This document shows positions 7,824-16,628 of a DNA stretch of 42,999 bases, one piece after another. A program made the translations under genes and the position numbers. This stretch comes from a candidate division FCPU426 bacterium (GTDB lineage: Bacteria > Oederibacteriota > Muellerivitia > Muellerivitales > Muellerivitaceae), in contig JASHNQ010000024.1 of NCBI GenBank assembly GCA_030041545.1, positions 1 through 42,999 of the forward strand. Reading direction: 5' to 3'. The first letter of the stretch is position 1. Every line of letters begins with the position of its first letter. Under the pieces are notes generated by a model. That model saw only the letters and a list, made by a program, of their open reading frames with translations, ran no database searches and was not told the DNA's origin.

Positions 7824-8200
7824 GGCGCGGAGGGCGGCAGCTTGGCGTCCAGGGCCGAAAGCAGTTCCTTGATGTTCCGCTTGTTCTGGCCGAAATCCCC
7901 CTTGCCCGCTTGGGATTGGGAAACGACTTCCAGTCTGGTAATACCGTCCAATCCCTGGACGATATAAATATTCACGTCCTCCACGAAAGGAATAATGGGC
8001 GCGGTATGAGTGGCGTGGATGCGGCCCTGGTTTTCCCGGTACTCCACTACCTTCCAGCGGGCCAGGGACCGCAGGGTTTCCTGTGCCGCAGCCGCCACTT
8101 CCTCCTTGGTTTGGGAGTATTGACGCGGCCTAAAGAAAGGGTCCGCATTGCCGGGTGTGGTGACATAGATGTTTTTCGTCAACCATTCCTTGAGGCTCAA
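7820..8200 (-). CDS. DUF1499 family protein
   Basis: A 126-residue protein starting at a TTG at 8200 with AAGGAG six bases upstream, inside the end of the previous gene. It shows the DUF1499 pattern: a central WKVVEYRENQGRIHA, a strand region FVEDVNIYI and the C-terminal SQSQAGKGDFGQNKRNI. The function of the family is unknown. Only 3 bases separate it from the upstream membrane protein, so the two are probably one transcript. Its 3' end contains the -35 box of the pyr promoter. Confidence 0.82.
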   Translation of the reverse strand: MSLKEWLTKNIYVTTPGNADPFFRPRQYSQTKEEVAAAAQETLRSLARWKVVEYRENQGRIHATHTAPIIPFVEDVNIYIVQGLDGITRLEVVSQSQAGKGDFGQNKRNIKELLSALDAKLPPSAP

Positions 8201-8203
8201 GGT

Positions 8204-9076
8204 TTACTCCTTGGAGTCCCGCAGGAGGGTGGGGGCGCTGCCCTCCAGGACCGTGCGGATTTTGAGCGCATGGCCGCTCAAGCGGGAAAGGGCCTCGTTC
8301 ATCTTGTCCGATTGTCCCGTCAAAACGCGCGTGGATTCAACCCCTTCCCGGAAGGTTGCGATGACGTGGTCCGCGTCCTTGGCCAGCCGCAGGGAGGCCA
8401 TCAAGGCTGTCAAGCCTTCCCCATTCACCACCATCAGCCGCAGGGATTTAAGGCCCTCCATCCAGGCGGGGTTCCGGAGGCAGGCCTCGTAATGCGCCGG
8501 ATGGGGGAAATAAAGGAAACCGCCGGTGGCCGGGTTCCGGTTCAAGGCTTGGGTCATCCGCGCCAAAGCCCCCTTCATGCGCTGGTCCGAGAGGGTTTCC
8601 CCACCCTCCACTTCCAGGCAGGGCATCTCCCCCAAGGGGGTTTTGCAATAAACCAGGGTGGGCTCTTCGACCCGGAATTCCGAGGGGCCCAGGTACATCC
8701 CCGCCATCTCGGCCAATCCCTTCGTCGAAGCGGCCGGCCGGAAGGAGGTTTCCAGGGATTCCATCACCAACTTGAGATTCTTGACGCCGAGGGGCAGGCG
8801 CCCGGCCTCCAGGCGCAGTTCCAATAGCTCGTTTTGGGCCGCTCCCAGCGGCTGTTCCGCGGTTTGGGCGAATTGCTCCATTTTTTTCTGGGCCTCGGCC
8901 ATCCATTGCTGGGCCAGCCGTAGCGCGGGTTGGACATCCTTGGCCGGAGCGTGGGCTTTCTGGGACCGGCTGATGCGGTAAAAGCTGTAGGCCCCCACCG
9001 ACCAGATGAACAGGCCTGCCGCCGCCAAGATGATTAAAAAAGTGGGATTCACGGGAACCTCCGAAGTCGCGCTCAT
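8204..9076 (-). CDS. Unknown single-pass membrane protein
   Basis: A 290-residue protein. Residues 12-31 are a hydrophobic anchor (FLIILAAAGLFIWSVGAYSF) followed by charged, helix-prone sequence with probable coiled coil (about 50-90) and a soluble C-terminal part. No family is recognised. The stop is 3 bases before the DUF1499 start. Upstream is a repeat-filled gap. The anchor and long helices suggest a scaffold or envelope-associated role, but nothing in the sequence shows a catalytic function. Confidence 0.72.
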   Translation of the reverse strand: MSATSEVPVNPTFLIILAAAGLFIWSVGAYSFYRISRSQKAHAPAKDVQPALRLAQQWMAEAQKKMEQFAQTAEQPLGAAQNELLELRLEAGRLPLGVKNLKLVMESLETSFRPAASTKGLAEMAGMYLGPSEFRVEEPTLVYCKTPLGEMPCLEVEGGETLSDQRMKGALARMTQALNRNPATGGFLYFPHPAHYEACLRNPAWMEGLKSLRLMVVNGEGLTALMASLRLAKDADHVIATFREGVESTRVLTGQSDKMNEALSRLSGHALKIRTVLEGSAPTLLRDSKE

Positions 9077-9180
9077 TATAGCCCGGCGCTTGTGATTTTT
9101 TCATGGTTCGGGGGGCGGTGATAGGGCCTGAATAAAATCAAATCTTTCTTTGTATCTTAGCGGCCCCAACAAAAACCCAA

Positions 9181-9283
9181 CCTCTTACCACAAAGGGCAC
9201 GAAGTACACAAAGTGAGGCATAAAAACCCTTTAAGAAACAACATGGTTTAACTTTGTGTCCTTTGTGTACTTCGTGGTGAGAG
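9181..9283. repeat. Inverted-repeat element (CACAAAG/CACGAAG words)
   Basis: Left arm 9181-9217 (ACCACAAAGGGCACGAAG and onward) and right arm 9250-9283 are inverted copies made of 9-bp units. They lie between the ArsC-like gene and the unknown membrane protein. The 9077-9327 gap holds nothing else that I recognise. Confidence 0.72.
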
Positions 9284-9327
9284 ATTTTTGTTAGCGGTTC
9301 TTAGTGGCTTTGGGTTGGCTTTCGGTT

Positions 9328-9675
9328 TCAGAGGATTTCCTTGAGCCGCTCGGCGGGGCGGGCCAGGATGGCCTTGTTTCCCTTTTCCACGATGGGCCTC
9401 TGCATCAGGTCGGGGTGCTTCACCATGAGCCGGATGGCCTCGTCGTCGGGGACTGACTTGTCGGCCAGCTTCAACTTTTTATAAATTTCCTCTTTTTTCC
9501 GGAACAGCTCCGAGGCCTGGATCCCCATTTTCTTGACCAATTCCTTCAACTTGGCTTCCGAAAGGGGCTCGAGGTAGTAATCCACCGCCTCCATCTCCGC
9601 GCCGCTTTCCTTCAAGGCCCGGTAAACTTCGCGGCAGGTGGTGCAGGTGGGTTTCTGGTAAACCGTGATTTTCAC
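9328..9675 (-). CDS. ArsC/Spx-like thioredoxin-fold protein
   Basis: A 115-residue protein with the ArsC-family fold: [17 protein letters not shown] at the N-terminus and a C-terminal [18 protein letters not shown]. The CxxC pair (CTTC) is closer to Spx/YffB-type members than to classical arsenate reductase, which uses a single N-terminal cysteine in this loop. The GTG start at 9675 overlaps the pyruvate kinase stop by 4 bases, so it is translated with it. Its substrate is not clear; arsenate reduction is possible but there is no ars gene nearby. Confidence 0.85.
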   Translation of the reverse strand: MKITVYQKPTCTTCREVYRALKESGAEMEAVDYYLEPLSEAKLKELVKKMGIQASELFRKKEEIYKKLKLADKSVPDDEAIRLMVKHPDLMQRPIVEKGNKAILARPAERLKEIL

Positions 9676-10721
9676 AGGTGGCGCCTCCTCGATTTCAAAA
9701 AATCCCGTTCGGCCGCATGGGCAATTTTAGCCATCATTTCCACAGTTTCCAGGGGATATTCCCCGATGGCCGATTCCTCCGAGAGCATGACGGCCGCAGT
9801 GCCGTCCAGGATGGCGTTGGCCACGTCGCTCACTTCAGCCCGCGTCGGCCGCACGTTATGTACCATGGATTCCAGCATTTGGGTGGCGGTGATGACCGGC
9901 ACGCCCCGGTGGCGGGCCTTTTGGATGATGGTTTTCTGGGCCAAGGGCACTTCCTCCAGGGGGATCTGGACTCCCAGGTCGCCCCGCGCCACCATGACCA
10001 TGTCGGTCACCTTGAGGATCGGATCCAGGTTTTGGACCGCCTCCATCCGTTCAATCTTGGCCACCGTGTGGATTTTCCTCCTCTTTTTGCGGGCGTAGGC
10101 CTTCACTTTAACGATATCTCCGGCTTTTTCAATGAATGAAACCCCGAACCAATCGATGCCGCGCTCCAGACCGAAGTCCACGAAGCGAAGATCCTCGGAG
10201 GTGACCGGTTCCACGAACAGCTTGCCGTCGGGTATGTTCAGTCCCTTGTACGAAAGAAGGCTCCCCCCGACCAGGACTTCGCACTTCACGGCCGAATGCC
10301 TTATTTCCTCCACGCGCAATTGGATGAAGCCGTCGTTCAGGTAGATCAAACAACCTTTTTTGACGCTTTGTGCCAGCTGGGGATAGTCCACGGGGATGCT
10401 GTCTTGGAAAACCCGCATGAGCTTACGGCCGTTCAACCAAACCACGTGACCCTGGCGTAAATGCAGGGGTTCGTGCTTAAGTTTTCCGACCCGGATTTTG
10501 GGGCCCGGCAAGTCGATCAGGATGGGGCAATGGACGCCCTCCTTGGCGGCCACTTCGCGGATATTCTTGATATCCGCTCCGTGCTGGGCCAGGGTGCCAT
10601 GGGCGAAGTTGAGCCGGGCCATGCCCATGCCGGCTTTCATCAGCTCGGCCAGCCTCCCCTCGGAGCGGGACGCCGGGCCGATGGTGCAGACAATCTTGGT
10701 TTTAAGGTGTTTGGGTTTCAT
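9672..10721 (-). CDS. pyk: Short pyruvate kinase lacking the C-terminal domain
   Basis: A 349-residue protein covering only the barrel and B domain of pyruvate kinase; the usual enzyme is about 470 residues and ends with a regulatory domain that is absent here. Seen motifs: [19 protein letters not shown] (catalytic lysine), [14 protein letters not shown] and [10 protein letters not shown]. The K+-site region reads [12 protein letters not shown]: Lys replaces the Glu of GPEIR, with Leu and Val nearby, the pattern linked to K+-independent enzymes. It overlaps both era and the ArsC-like gene by 4 bases. It may be a true kinase without allosteric control or a paralogue with another role. Confidence 0.88.
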   Translation of the reverse strand: MKPKHLKTKIVCTIGPASRSEGRLAELMKAGMGMARLNFAHGTLAQHGADIKNIREVAAKEGVHCPILIDLPGPKIRVGKLKHEPLHLRQGHVVWLNGRKLMRVFQDSIPVDYPQLAQSVKKGCLIYLNDGFIQLRVEEIRHSAVKCEVLVGGSLLSYKGLNIPDGKLFVEPVTSEDLRFVDFGLERGIDWFGVSFIEKAGDIVKVKAYARKKRRKIHTVAKIERMEAVQNLDPILKVTDMVMVARGDLGVQIPLEEVPLAQKTIIQKARHRGVPVITATQMLESMVHNVRPTRAEVSDVANAILDGTAAVMLSEESAIGEYPLETVEMMAKIAHAAERDFLKSRRRHL

Positions 10722-11629
10722 TTTTTCTTGGGTACTGGGTACCCGAGTTTTTTTAGCGTTGCTTCATCCTTGCGCCAGTCCTTGAGCACCTTCACCCAAA
10801 GCTCCAGGAACACCTTTTGGCCCAACAGCCTCTCGATCTCTTGCCGGGCGGCGGAACCGATGGCCTTGAGCCGCCGTCCCTGGCTGCCGATCAGGATACC
10901 CTTCTGGCTGTCCTTTTCCACGTAAATCGTGGCCTGGATCACCACCGGTTGGGGTGGTTCTTTTTCCTCGAACTCCTCGATCACTACCGCCACGCCATAG
11001 GGAATTTCCTGTTTTAACTGTAGGAAACATTGTTCCCGGACCATTTCGGCGGCCAATTCGCGAAGTGTCTTGTTGGTTAAATCTTCGTTGGGAAACAGGG
11101 GCTCCTGGCGCGGAAGGAATTTTTTCAATTGGCCGACCACCTCACCAACGCCCTTGCCCTTCAAAGCGGAGACCCTGAACAAAAGCCACCCTTCACCAAG
11201 TTCGCTTTTAATCCTACCGGAGAGTTCCTGTACTCGCCCTTCCGGCACCTGGTCGATCTTATTGAGCAGGCACAAGACCGGATTCTTGAATTTCTTAAGC
11301 CACTCGACTACCAAGTAATCTTCATCCGTCAGGCCTTCCTTGGCATCCGCCAGGAACAAAGCCGCGTCCGCGCCCTCCAAAACTTCTTCCACTTCATGAA
11401 GCATGTAATGGGAAAGCTGGTTCTTGGGCTGGTGGATGCCGGGCGTGTCGTAAAAGACGATCTGGGACCCGGAATCCTGGTAGATGCCCGCCATGGAGTC
11501 GCGGGTGGTCTGGGGCCGGGGGGAAACGATGGCGATTTTCTGCTTGAGGACGGCGTTGAGGAAGGTGGACTTGCCGACGTTGGGCCGGCCCAGGATGGCC
11601 ACCGAACCACTGATAAAGTCAGAACCCAT
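10718..11629 (-). CDS. era: GTPase Era
   Basis: About 303 residues from the ATG at 11629; the open frame extends upstream into repeat sequence, which I exclude. Era binds the 3' end of 16S rRNA and helps mature the small ribosomal subunit. The GTPase motifs [15 protein letters not shown] and NKID are present, and the KH domain has [15 protein letters not shown]. It belongs to the phoH-ybeY-corC-era neighbourhood that is common in bacteria and overlaps pyruvate kinase by 4 bases. Confidence 0.97.
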   Translation of the reverse strand: MGSDFISGSVAILGRPNVGKSTFLNAVLKQKIAIVSPRPQTTRDSMAGIYQDSGSQIVFYDTPGIHQPKNQLSHYMLHEVEEVLEGADAALFLADAKEGLTDEDYLVVEWLKKFKNPVLCLLNKIDQVPEGRVQELSGRIKSELGEGWLLFRVSALKGKGVGEVVGQLKKFLPRQEPLFPNEDLTNKTLRELAAEMVREQCFLQLKQEIPYGVAVVIEEFEEKEPPQPVVIQATIYVEKDSQKGILIGSQGRRLKAIGSAARQEIERLLGQKVFLELWVKVLKDWRKDEATLKKLGYPVPKKK

Positions 11630-11631
11630 TG

Positions 11632-11768
11632 GAACCACAGATAAAACAAGCAAAAAAGATTTTTGCCACAGATGAACGCGGATGAACGCAGATAAATCGA
11701 AAACAGAACAAAAGTCCTAAACTTTTCTCTCTTCTTTCCATCACATTTATCCCATTTATCTGTGGCTA
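11632..11768. repeat. Inverted-repeat element (CCACAGAT words) between the PHP gene and era
   Basis: GCCACAGATGAACGCGGATG at 11665 and onward and an inverted partner near 11746-11765 (reverse strand GCCACAGATAAATGGG). A further CCACAGAT copy is at 11634. The right end begins on the TAG stop of the PHP gene; the left end reaches the era start. Confidence 0.65.
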
Positions 11769-12530
11769 ATTGCCTTGTATTTTTCGTTGAATATCGAAAA
11801 TGCGGTCGTCTTTCACCCCGTATTTCCAAATCATCTCCTTGGGGTAGTCCAAGACGCAGGTTTTCTGGGGGTCATGGCCGTCGGAGCCGACCGAGAACCT
11901 CACCCCCGCGTCCACGGCCTTTTTCATGAGCCGGTCGTAGGGAGTCAACCAGCGGTTGGAGATTTCCATGGCCACGTTATGCATGAGCAGGGCGCTGACC
12001 AGTTCCTCCTCCCACCATTCGGGGAAAACCTCTTCGGGCTTGCCCAAGGCCAGGGGCGGCAGCATGGTGCAGTGGCCCAGAATGGAATAATTTTGCTCGC
12101 TGAATTCCTTTTTAAGGACTTCCAGGTGGGTCTTGAAGAAAAGGTCCCAATCCTTGATCTGCTGGTTGGGGTTGTAGTCCGGAAGGCCGCCCTTGAGGTA
12201 TTTGATGAGGGGGCTAAAGCCGATTCGCATTCCATGCAGTTCGATGCCGTGCACGCTGCCGATCATGTAGTCGAACTTGCGGCGCACGCCCTCCTGGACC
12301 ATGAAACTGCGCCCCAGGTCCATTTCCAGGCCCCGGGCCACGGGGTATTGGGAAAGGAAGTCGGCGTAGGCCAGCAACCGGTCGTTGGAATTCAGGTAGT
12401 CCCCAAGGCCCGTGTGGTCGGACAAGCCTACCCGGACCCCCTCTTCCTTGGCCCTTTGCAGTATTTCCTCGATAGACTGGCGCCCATCCGACCACTCGGC
12501 TGTATGGTTGTGACAATCAAGGTAACTCAT
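11766..12530 (-). CDS. PHP-domain phosphoesterase (histidinol-phosphatase-like)
   Basis: A 254-residue protein from the ATG at 12530, which has a GGGGAGG site; the frame is open further upstream but without a likely start. PHP metal-binding motifs are visible in order: DCHNHT near the N-terminus, GLSDHTG, SVHGIELHG, LGHCTML and GSDGHDP. These give a trinuclear metal site for phosphate ester hydrolysis. The HisJ type (histidinol phosphatase) is the best known relative, but no other histidine genes are nearby, so the substrate is open. Confidence 0.88.
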   Translation of the reverse strand: MSYLDCHNHTAEWSDGRQSIEEILQRAKEEGVRVGLSDHTGLGDYLNSNDRLLAYADFLSQYPVARGLEMDLGRSFMVQEGVRRKFDYMIGSVHGIELHGMRIGFSPLIKYLKGGLPDYNPNQQIKDWDLFFKTHLEVLKKEFSEQNYSILGHCTMLPPLALGKPEEVFPEWWEEELVSALLMHNVAMEISNRWLTPYDRLMKKAVDAGVRFSVGSDGHDPQKTCVLDYPKEMIWKYGVKDDRIFDIQRKIQGN

Positions 12531-12601
12531 TTTCCAACCTCCCCTTTGAAAGGCGCCAAGCCGAGGAGGGTGCTCGTGGCAGGCCACTTGGACAAATGGC
12601 T

Positions 12602-12644
12602 GGCCCTGAGTAAGCAATGGCGGAAGCCATTGCTCATCGAAGGG
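12602..12644. repeat. Palindromic repeat of the GGCCCTGAG...ATCGAAGGG type
   Basis: GGCCCTGAG and ATCGAAGGG flank a perfect stem (AGCAATGGC/GCCATTGCT). The outer words match a palindromic extragenic repeat widespread in bacteria; other variants are at about 33708-33741 and 38653-38692. Confidence 0.6.
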
Positions 12645-12663
12645 TTGTGGCAGTCTAAAAAAC

Positions 12664-14067
12664 TCACGGGGTTTTCTCCGCATTGGGGTCTTGGGTTTCC
12701 GTGCTCCCGCCAGCCGCCGGAACTTCAACGACGGGTTTCGCCTTTTTCCTGCGCGGTTTGGGGACGGCCGGCGCGGCTTCGGTTGGCGTGGGGACCAACG
12801 GCGTCTTGCGTTTGACGGCCCTCACTTTGATAACACTTGTTTCGTTCGCGTCCAGGATTTTAAAAGAAGCCTCTTTATCCTCGATCACGCGGCCTTTGTG
12901 GGGCACCTTGCCGGCCGCCTCCATCAAATAGCCTCCCAGGCTTGCCACTTCCCCCTTGGGGGCCAGGTGGATTCCCATGGCCTCATTCACCTCGTCCAAG
13001 GCCACGTCCGCCTCGATCACCCAGGAGCCGTCCGCTTGCTTGGCGATGGCCTTTTCCTCTTCCGCTTCATGTTCGTCCTTGATCTCGCCGATGATCTCCT
13101 CCACCAGGTCCTCCAGCGTCACCAGGCCCGCCGTTCCGCCGTATTCGTCCACCACGATGGCCAGGTGGAACCGGCCGCGCCTAAACTCCCTCAAGAGGCG
13201 GTCCACCCGCATGGTTTCCGGCACAAAATAGGGTTTCCGTAGGAGGTCCTGGACCACGATCAATTCATGGTTCTTCCAGATGGAAAGCAGGTCCCGGGTA
13301 TGGATGATCCCCACGATCTTGTCCGGGCTGCCCTTGTAAACCGGCACCCGGGAATAGCCGTTCTGGACCACCTGGTCCAGCAGCTTTTCCAGGGGCGTGG
13401 CGATATCCACGCAGAACATGTCGGTGCGGGGAATCATGACCTGTTTGACCTGGGTATCGGTGAACTTGAAGATGGAGTGGATCATCTTCTGTTCCTCGTC
13501 CTGGATGGTGCCGGCCTTGTGCCCCATTTCCAGGAGCTGCTTCACGTCCTCCTCCGTGACCTGGACGAGGGAAGCCTGGCCCAAGCGGGGCAGGAAAACG
13601 GCGACAAACTTGCCGAAAGCCCAGGTCAGGGGGCTCAAAAGCTTGTCAAAAAGGTAGATGGGGATCACCAGCCAAGTGGCCGTGACCGCTGTATGGCTAC
13701 GGCCCATGATTTTGGGGATGGCCTCGCCGAAGACCACCAGGACGAAAATGACCGAGGCGGAAGCCACCGTGCCGGCCATGGCCCGGCTGAAATGATGGAA
13801 GTCGGCGAATTCGATGGCCATGTAGGCCACCAGGGTGGTGGCGGCGATGTTGACCGTGTTGTTGCCGATCAGGATGGTGGTCAGGACCCGGTTGGGGTGG
13901 TCCTGCCACTCCTTGAAGGCCGCGCCTAAAAGTCTTCCTTCCCGGGCCCGCCGTTGGAGCAACAGGCGGGGATAGGACAAAAGGCTGGTTTCCACCGCGG
14001 AGAAGAACATGGAGGTCAGCACAAGGGTTCCCAAAAGGATCAAACGGGATAAGAGGTAGGTGTCCAT
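12664..14067 (-). CDS. CorC/HlyC-type membrane protein with CNNM and CBS domains
   Basis: A 467-residue protein. An N-terminal DUF21/CNNM region has several membrane segments (residues 1-150) and the motif [13 protein letters not shown]. It is followed by a CBS pair ([12 protein letters not shown] and [12 protein letters not shown] regions) and a CorC_HlyC domain with [19 protein letters not shown]. The last 50 residues are proline-, alanine- and lysine-rich. Proteins of this type have been tied to magnesium or cobalt efflux and are often called hemolysin-like. It sits between ybeY and the PHP gene. Confidence 0.94.
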   Translation of the reverse strand: MDTYLLSRLILLGTLVLTSMFFSAVETSLLSYPRLLLQRRAREGRLLGAAFKEWQDHPNRVLTTILIGNNTVNIAATTLVAYMAIEFADFHHFSRAMAGTVASASVIFVLVVFGEAIPKIMGRSHTAVTATWLVIPIYLFDKLLSPLTWAFGKFVAVFLPRLGQASLVQVTEEDVKQLLEMGHKAGTIQDEEQKMIHSIFKFTDTQVKQVMIPRTDMFCVDIATPLEKLLDQVVQNGYSRVPVYKGSPDKIVGIIHTRDLLSIWKNHELIVVQDLLRKPYFVPETMRVDRLLREFRRGRFHLAIVVDEYGGTAGLVTLEDLVEEIIGEIKDEHEAEEEKAIAKQADGSWVIEADVALDEVNEAMGIHLAPKGEVASLGGYLMEAAGKVPHKGRVIEDKEASFKILDANETSVIKVRAVKRKTPLVPTPTEAAPAVPKPRRKKAKPVVEVPAAGGSTETQDPNAEKTP

Positions 14068-14074
14068 AATGCGC

Positions 14075-14527
14075 TTAGGCTTTCCACTTCCTCAAAAGGC
14101 GCTCTTGGAGGCCGAACATCTTTATTTCCTGCGCCTTGGTCGCATGATCATAGCCTAAAAGGTGGAGAATTCCATGGGTGAGCAAAAGGGCCAATTCCGC
14201 CCGAAAATTCCTGCCTTGCCGGGCCGCCTGGCGCTTTGTTTGGGGAACGCTGATGACAACGTCCCCCAGGGGGATGGAGTCTTTGGAGGTCTTCAGTTTC
14301 TTCCCTTCCAAGAGGGGGAAGGAGAGCACATCGGTGGTTTTGTTTTTCTTGCGGTAAAGCCGGTTCAATTTCCGTACTTCCCCATCGCCGGTCAAAACCA
14401 CCGAAAGCTCTGCTTTTTTCTCGAAGGAAAGGCCCTTGACGCTTTTCAAGACAAGAGCCGAAAGCCGTTGGATCCAGGCGGGAGGGACGGGCTTCGTTTT
14501 GACATGGTAATCAACGAGGAGCTTCAC
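14075..14527 (-). CDS. ybeY: Endoribonuclease YbeY
   Basis: A 150-residue zinc-dependent RNase involved in 16S rRNA maturation and quality control. The zinc triad THGILHLLGYDH gives H118, H122 and H128. The conserved KKNKTTDVLSFP region is present. The start is GTG at 14527 with AAAGG upstream. Next to phoH and CorC-type genes, its usual neighbours. Confidence 0.95.
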   Translation of the reverse strand: MKLLVDYHVKTKPVPPAWIQRLSALVLKSVKGLSFEKKAELSVVLTGDGEVRKLNRLYRKKNKTTDVLSFPLLEGKKLKTSKDSIPLGDVVISVPQTKRQAARQGRNFRAELALLLTHGILHLLGYDHATKAQEIKMFGLQERLLRKWKA

Positions 14528-14552
14528 AGGAGCCTTTCAGAAAAAATACCAC

Positions 14553-14641
14553 GGTTTTAAGTTCGCAGTGCGAAGTTAATGAAGTTCTTCAACCTCGGTT
14601 GAAAAACTTTTTCCGTAACTTCGGACTACGAACTCCGAACT

Positions 14642-14649
<8 letters not shown>
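14553..14649. mobile_element. Gene-less period-7 element between ybeY and phoH
   Basis: Left arm 14553-14582 (AGTTCGCAGTGCGAAGTTA) and right arm 14615-14649 are inverted copies with 7-bp units (18 of 20 positions match in the inner part). Between them is a hairpin: AAGTTCTTCAACC, loop, GGTTGAAAAACTT. The right arm overlaps the TGA stop of phoH. It has the same build as the elements at 37440 and 29101. Confidence 0.72.
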
Positions 14650-15622
<973 letters not shown>

Positions 15623-15636
15623 TCATCTCTCCTCAA

Positions 15637-15711
15637 AGGTTCTAGGGTCTAGGCACTAGGTTCCAGCTTAAGCTTGTCTAAGACCAAGGCCCCAGTACCT
15701 AATACCTGCCA
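15637..15711. repeat. Short period-7 inverted element upstream of phoH
   Basis: Left arm GGTTCTAGGGTCTAGGCAC and right arm CCCCAGTACCTAATACCTGC are loosely inverted, with an AGCTTAAGCT palindrome between. It overlaps the end of the phoH leader. The 15623-15922 gap holds this element and the structured element at 15789-15922. Confidence 0.55.
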
Positions 15712-15788
15712 ATAATAAAAAACTCCCCATATCCATGATAAAACAAAGGGAGTCGTTTAAGAATAAGCCGAGCGGGAAAGGGCTTTTT

Positions 15789-15922
15789 AGTCCCTTAGTC
15801 GTGAAATTTTATACAAAAAGCCGAAAATTTCCCGACCTAAGGGATCGGGCGCTTTTACAGTGGATTCACCCGTGAAAGCAGCGGATGCAACCCCGTTTGG
15901 CTCCGGCTCGTCCGGGTTAAGA
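15789..15922 (-). other. Structured intergenic element, copy 1
   Basis: Read on the reverse strand it begins 6 bases after the LysM stop with AACCCGGACGAGCCGGAGCC. It then has TTCACGGGTGAA, a stem CCCGATC/GGTCGGG with loop CCTTA, and a conserved tail AAATTTCACGACTAAG. A second copy lies at 33664-33943 with the same words and stem. It could be a leader RNA for phoH, a 3' element of the LysM gene, or a mobile repeat. I do not recognise a known riboswitch class. Confidence 0.6.
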
Positions 15923-16444
15923 TTAGAAATAATCCACCGGCAACGTTTCACGGGGTTTGGTGTGGGGTACGTATTTGGGCGTGTCGCTGGCGTCCTTGCG
16001 GGCCTTTTGTTTGTCCTTGTCGTCGAAATCCTGCCGGATGCAGAAATCCTGCTTGGGATAGATCAAATCCGGATCCGTGATCTGGTCCCGGTTGGCTTTG
16101 AAGATCAGGGGCCAGAGGAAGTAGTCGTTATAGCCGTTGCTGGAGCCCGAAATGCCCCACAAGGTGTCGCCCTTGACCACGATATAGTCGTGGCAAGGGT
16201 TCGGGGTGGGTTCGGGCGGTGGGGGAGCCTGGGCTTCCGGGGTGGGCTCGGGGGTCGGCACCTCCGGCGGGGCCGCGACCTCCACGGGAGGGACCGGCGG
16301 TGCGGCTTGGGGGGGCATATTGACGTCGTTGGTTTGCGGTTCCAGCGGAACTTCGTTTCCCTCGATCCGTTTGTTGGCCGCGCAGCCACCCGCGATAAAG
16401 CCTGAAACGAGAGCGGCCACCAAAAGGGATTTCTGGTAGCTCAT
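15923..16444 (-). CDS. LysM-domain lipoprotein
   Basis: A 173-residue protein. The N-terminus is a lipoprotein signal with lipobox IAGGC. A proline- and alanine-rich spacer follows (about residues 35-80), then a LysM domain (HDYIVVKGDTLWGISG to KANRDQITDPDLIYPKQ). LysM binds peptidoglycan, so the protein should anchor to a membrane and reach the wall. A charged tail follows the domain. It is transcribed away from the GH36 gene. Confidence 0.88.
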   Translation of the reverse strand: MSYQKSLLVAALVSGFIAGGCAANKRIEGNEVPLEPQTNDVNMPPQAAPPVPPVEVAAPPEVPTPEPTPEAQAPPPPEPTPNPCHDYIVVKGDTLWGISGSSNGYNDYFLWPLIFKANRDQITDPDLIYPKQDFCIRQDFDDKDKQKARKDASDTPKYVPHTKPRETLPVDYF

Positions 16445-16628
16445 CGCCGATACCCCCTTCGTCTTGGATCAATCAAGGCGCCCGCTTGATCCGCGTCATG
16501 GTTTCAACCTTCCGCGCAAAACATTATGCGGGCATTTCAAGGCCACGTCAAGGCGAACCAAGTAAAGCCTTAAACCCGAAAAAAAGAGTTTCTTTCCGAG
16601 TGTTGTCCAACTGCTAAAATCAGACCGC

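Noticed and set aside
9055-9085. TATAAT at the start of the unknown membrane protein gene as a promoter
   Set aside because: On the reverse strand it overlaps the ATG itself (TATAATG), so transcription would begin inside the gene.
9328-9675. Arsenate reductase as a firm name
   Set aside because: The CTTC pair is more like Spx/YffB members and no other arsenic gene is near.
15789-15922. c-di-AMP (ydaO) riboswitch
   Set aside because: GGAGCC and GGTGAATCC resemble parts of that class and a LysM gene is adjacent, but the conserved CAGCTAAC segment is missing and the LysM gene is upstream of the element, not downstream.
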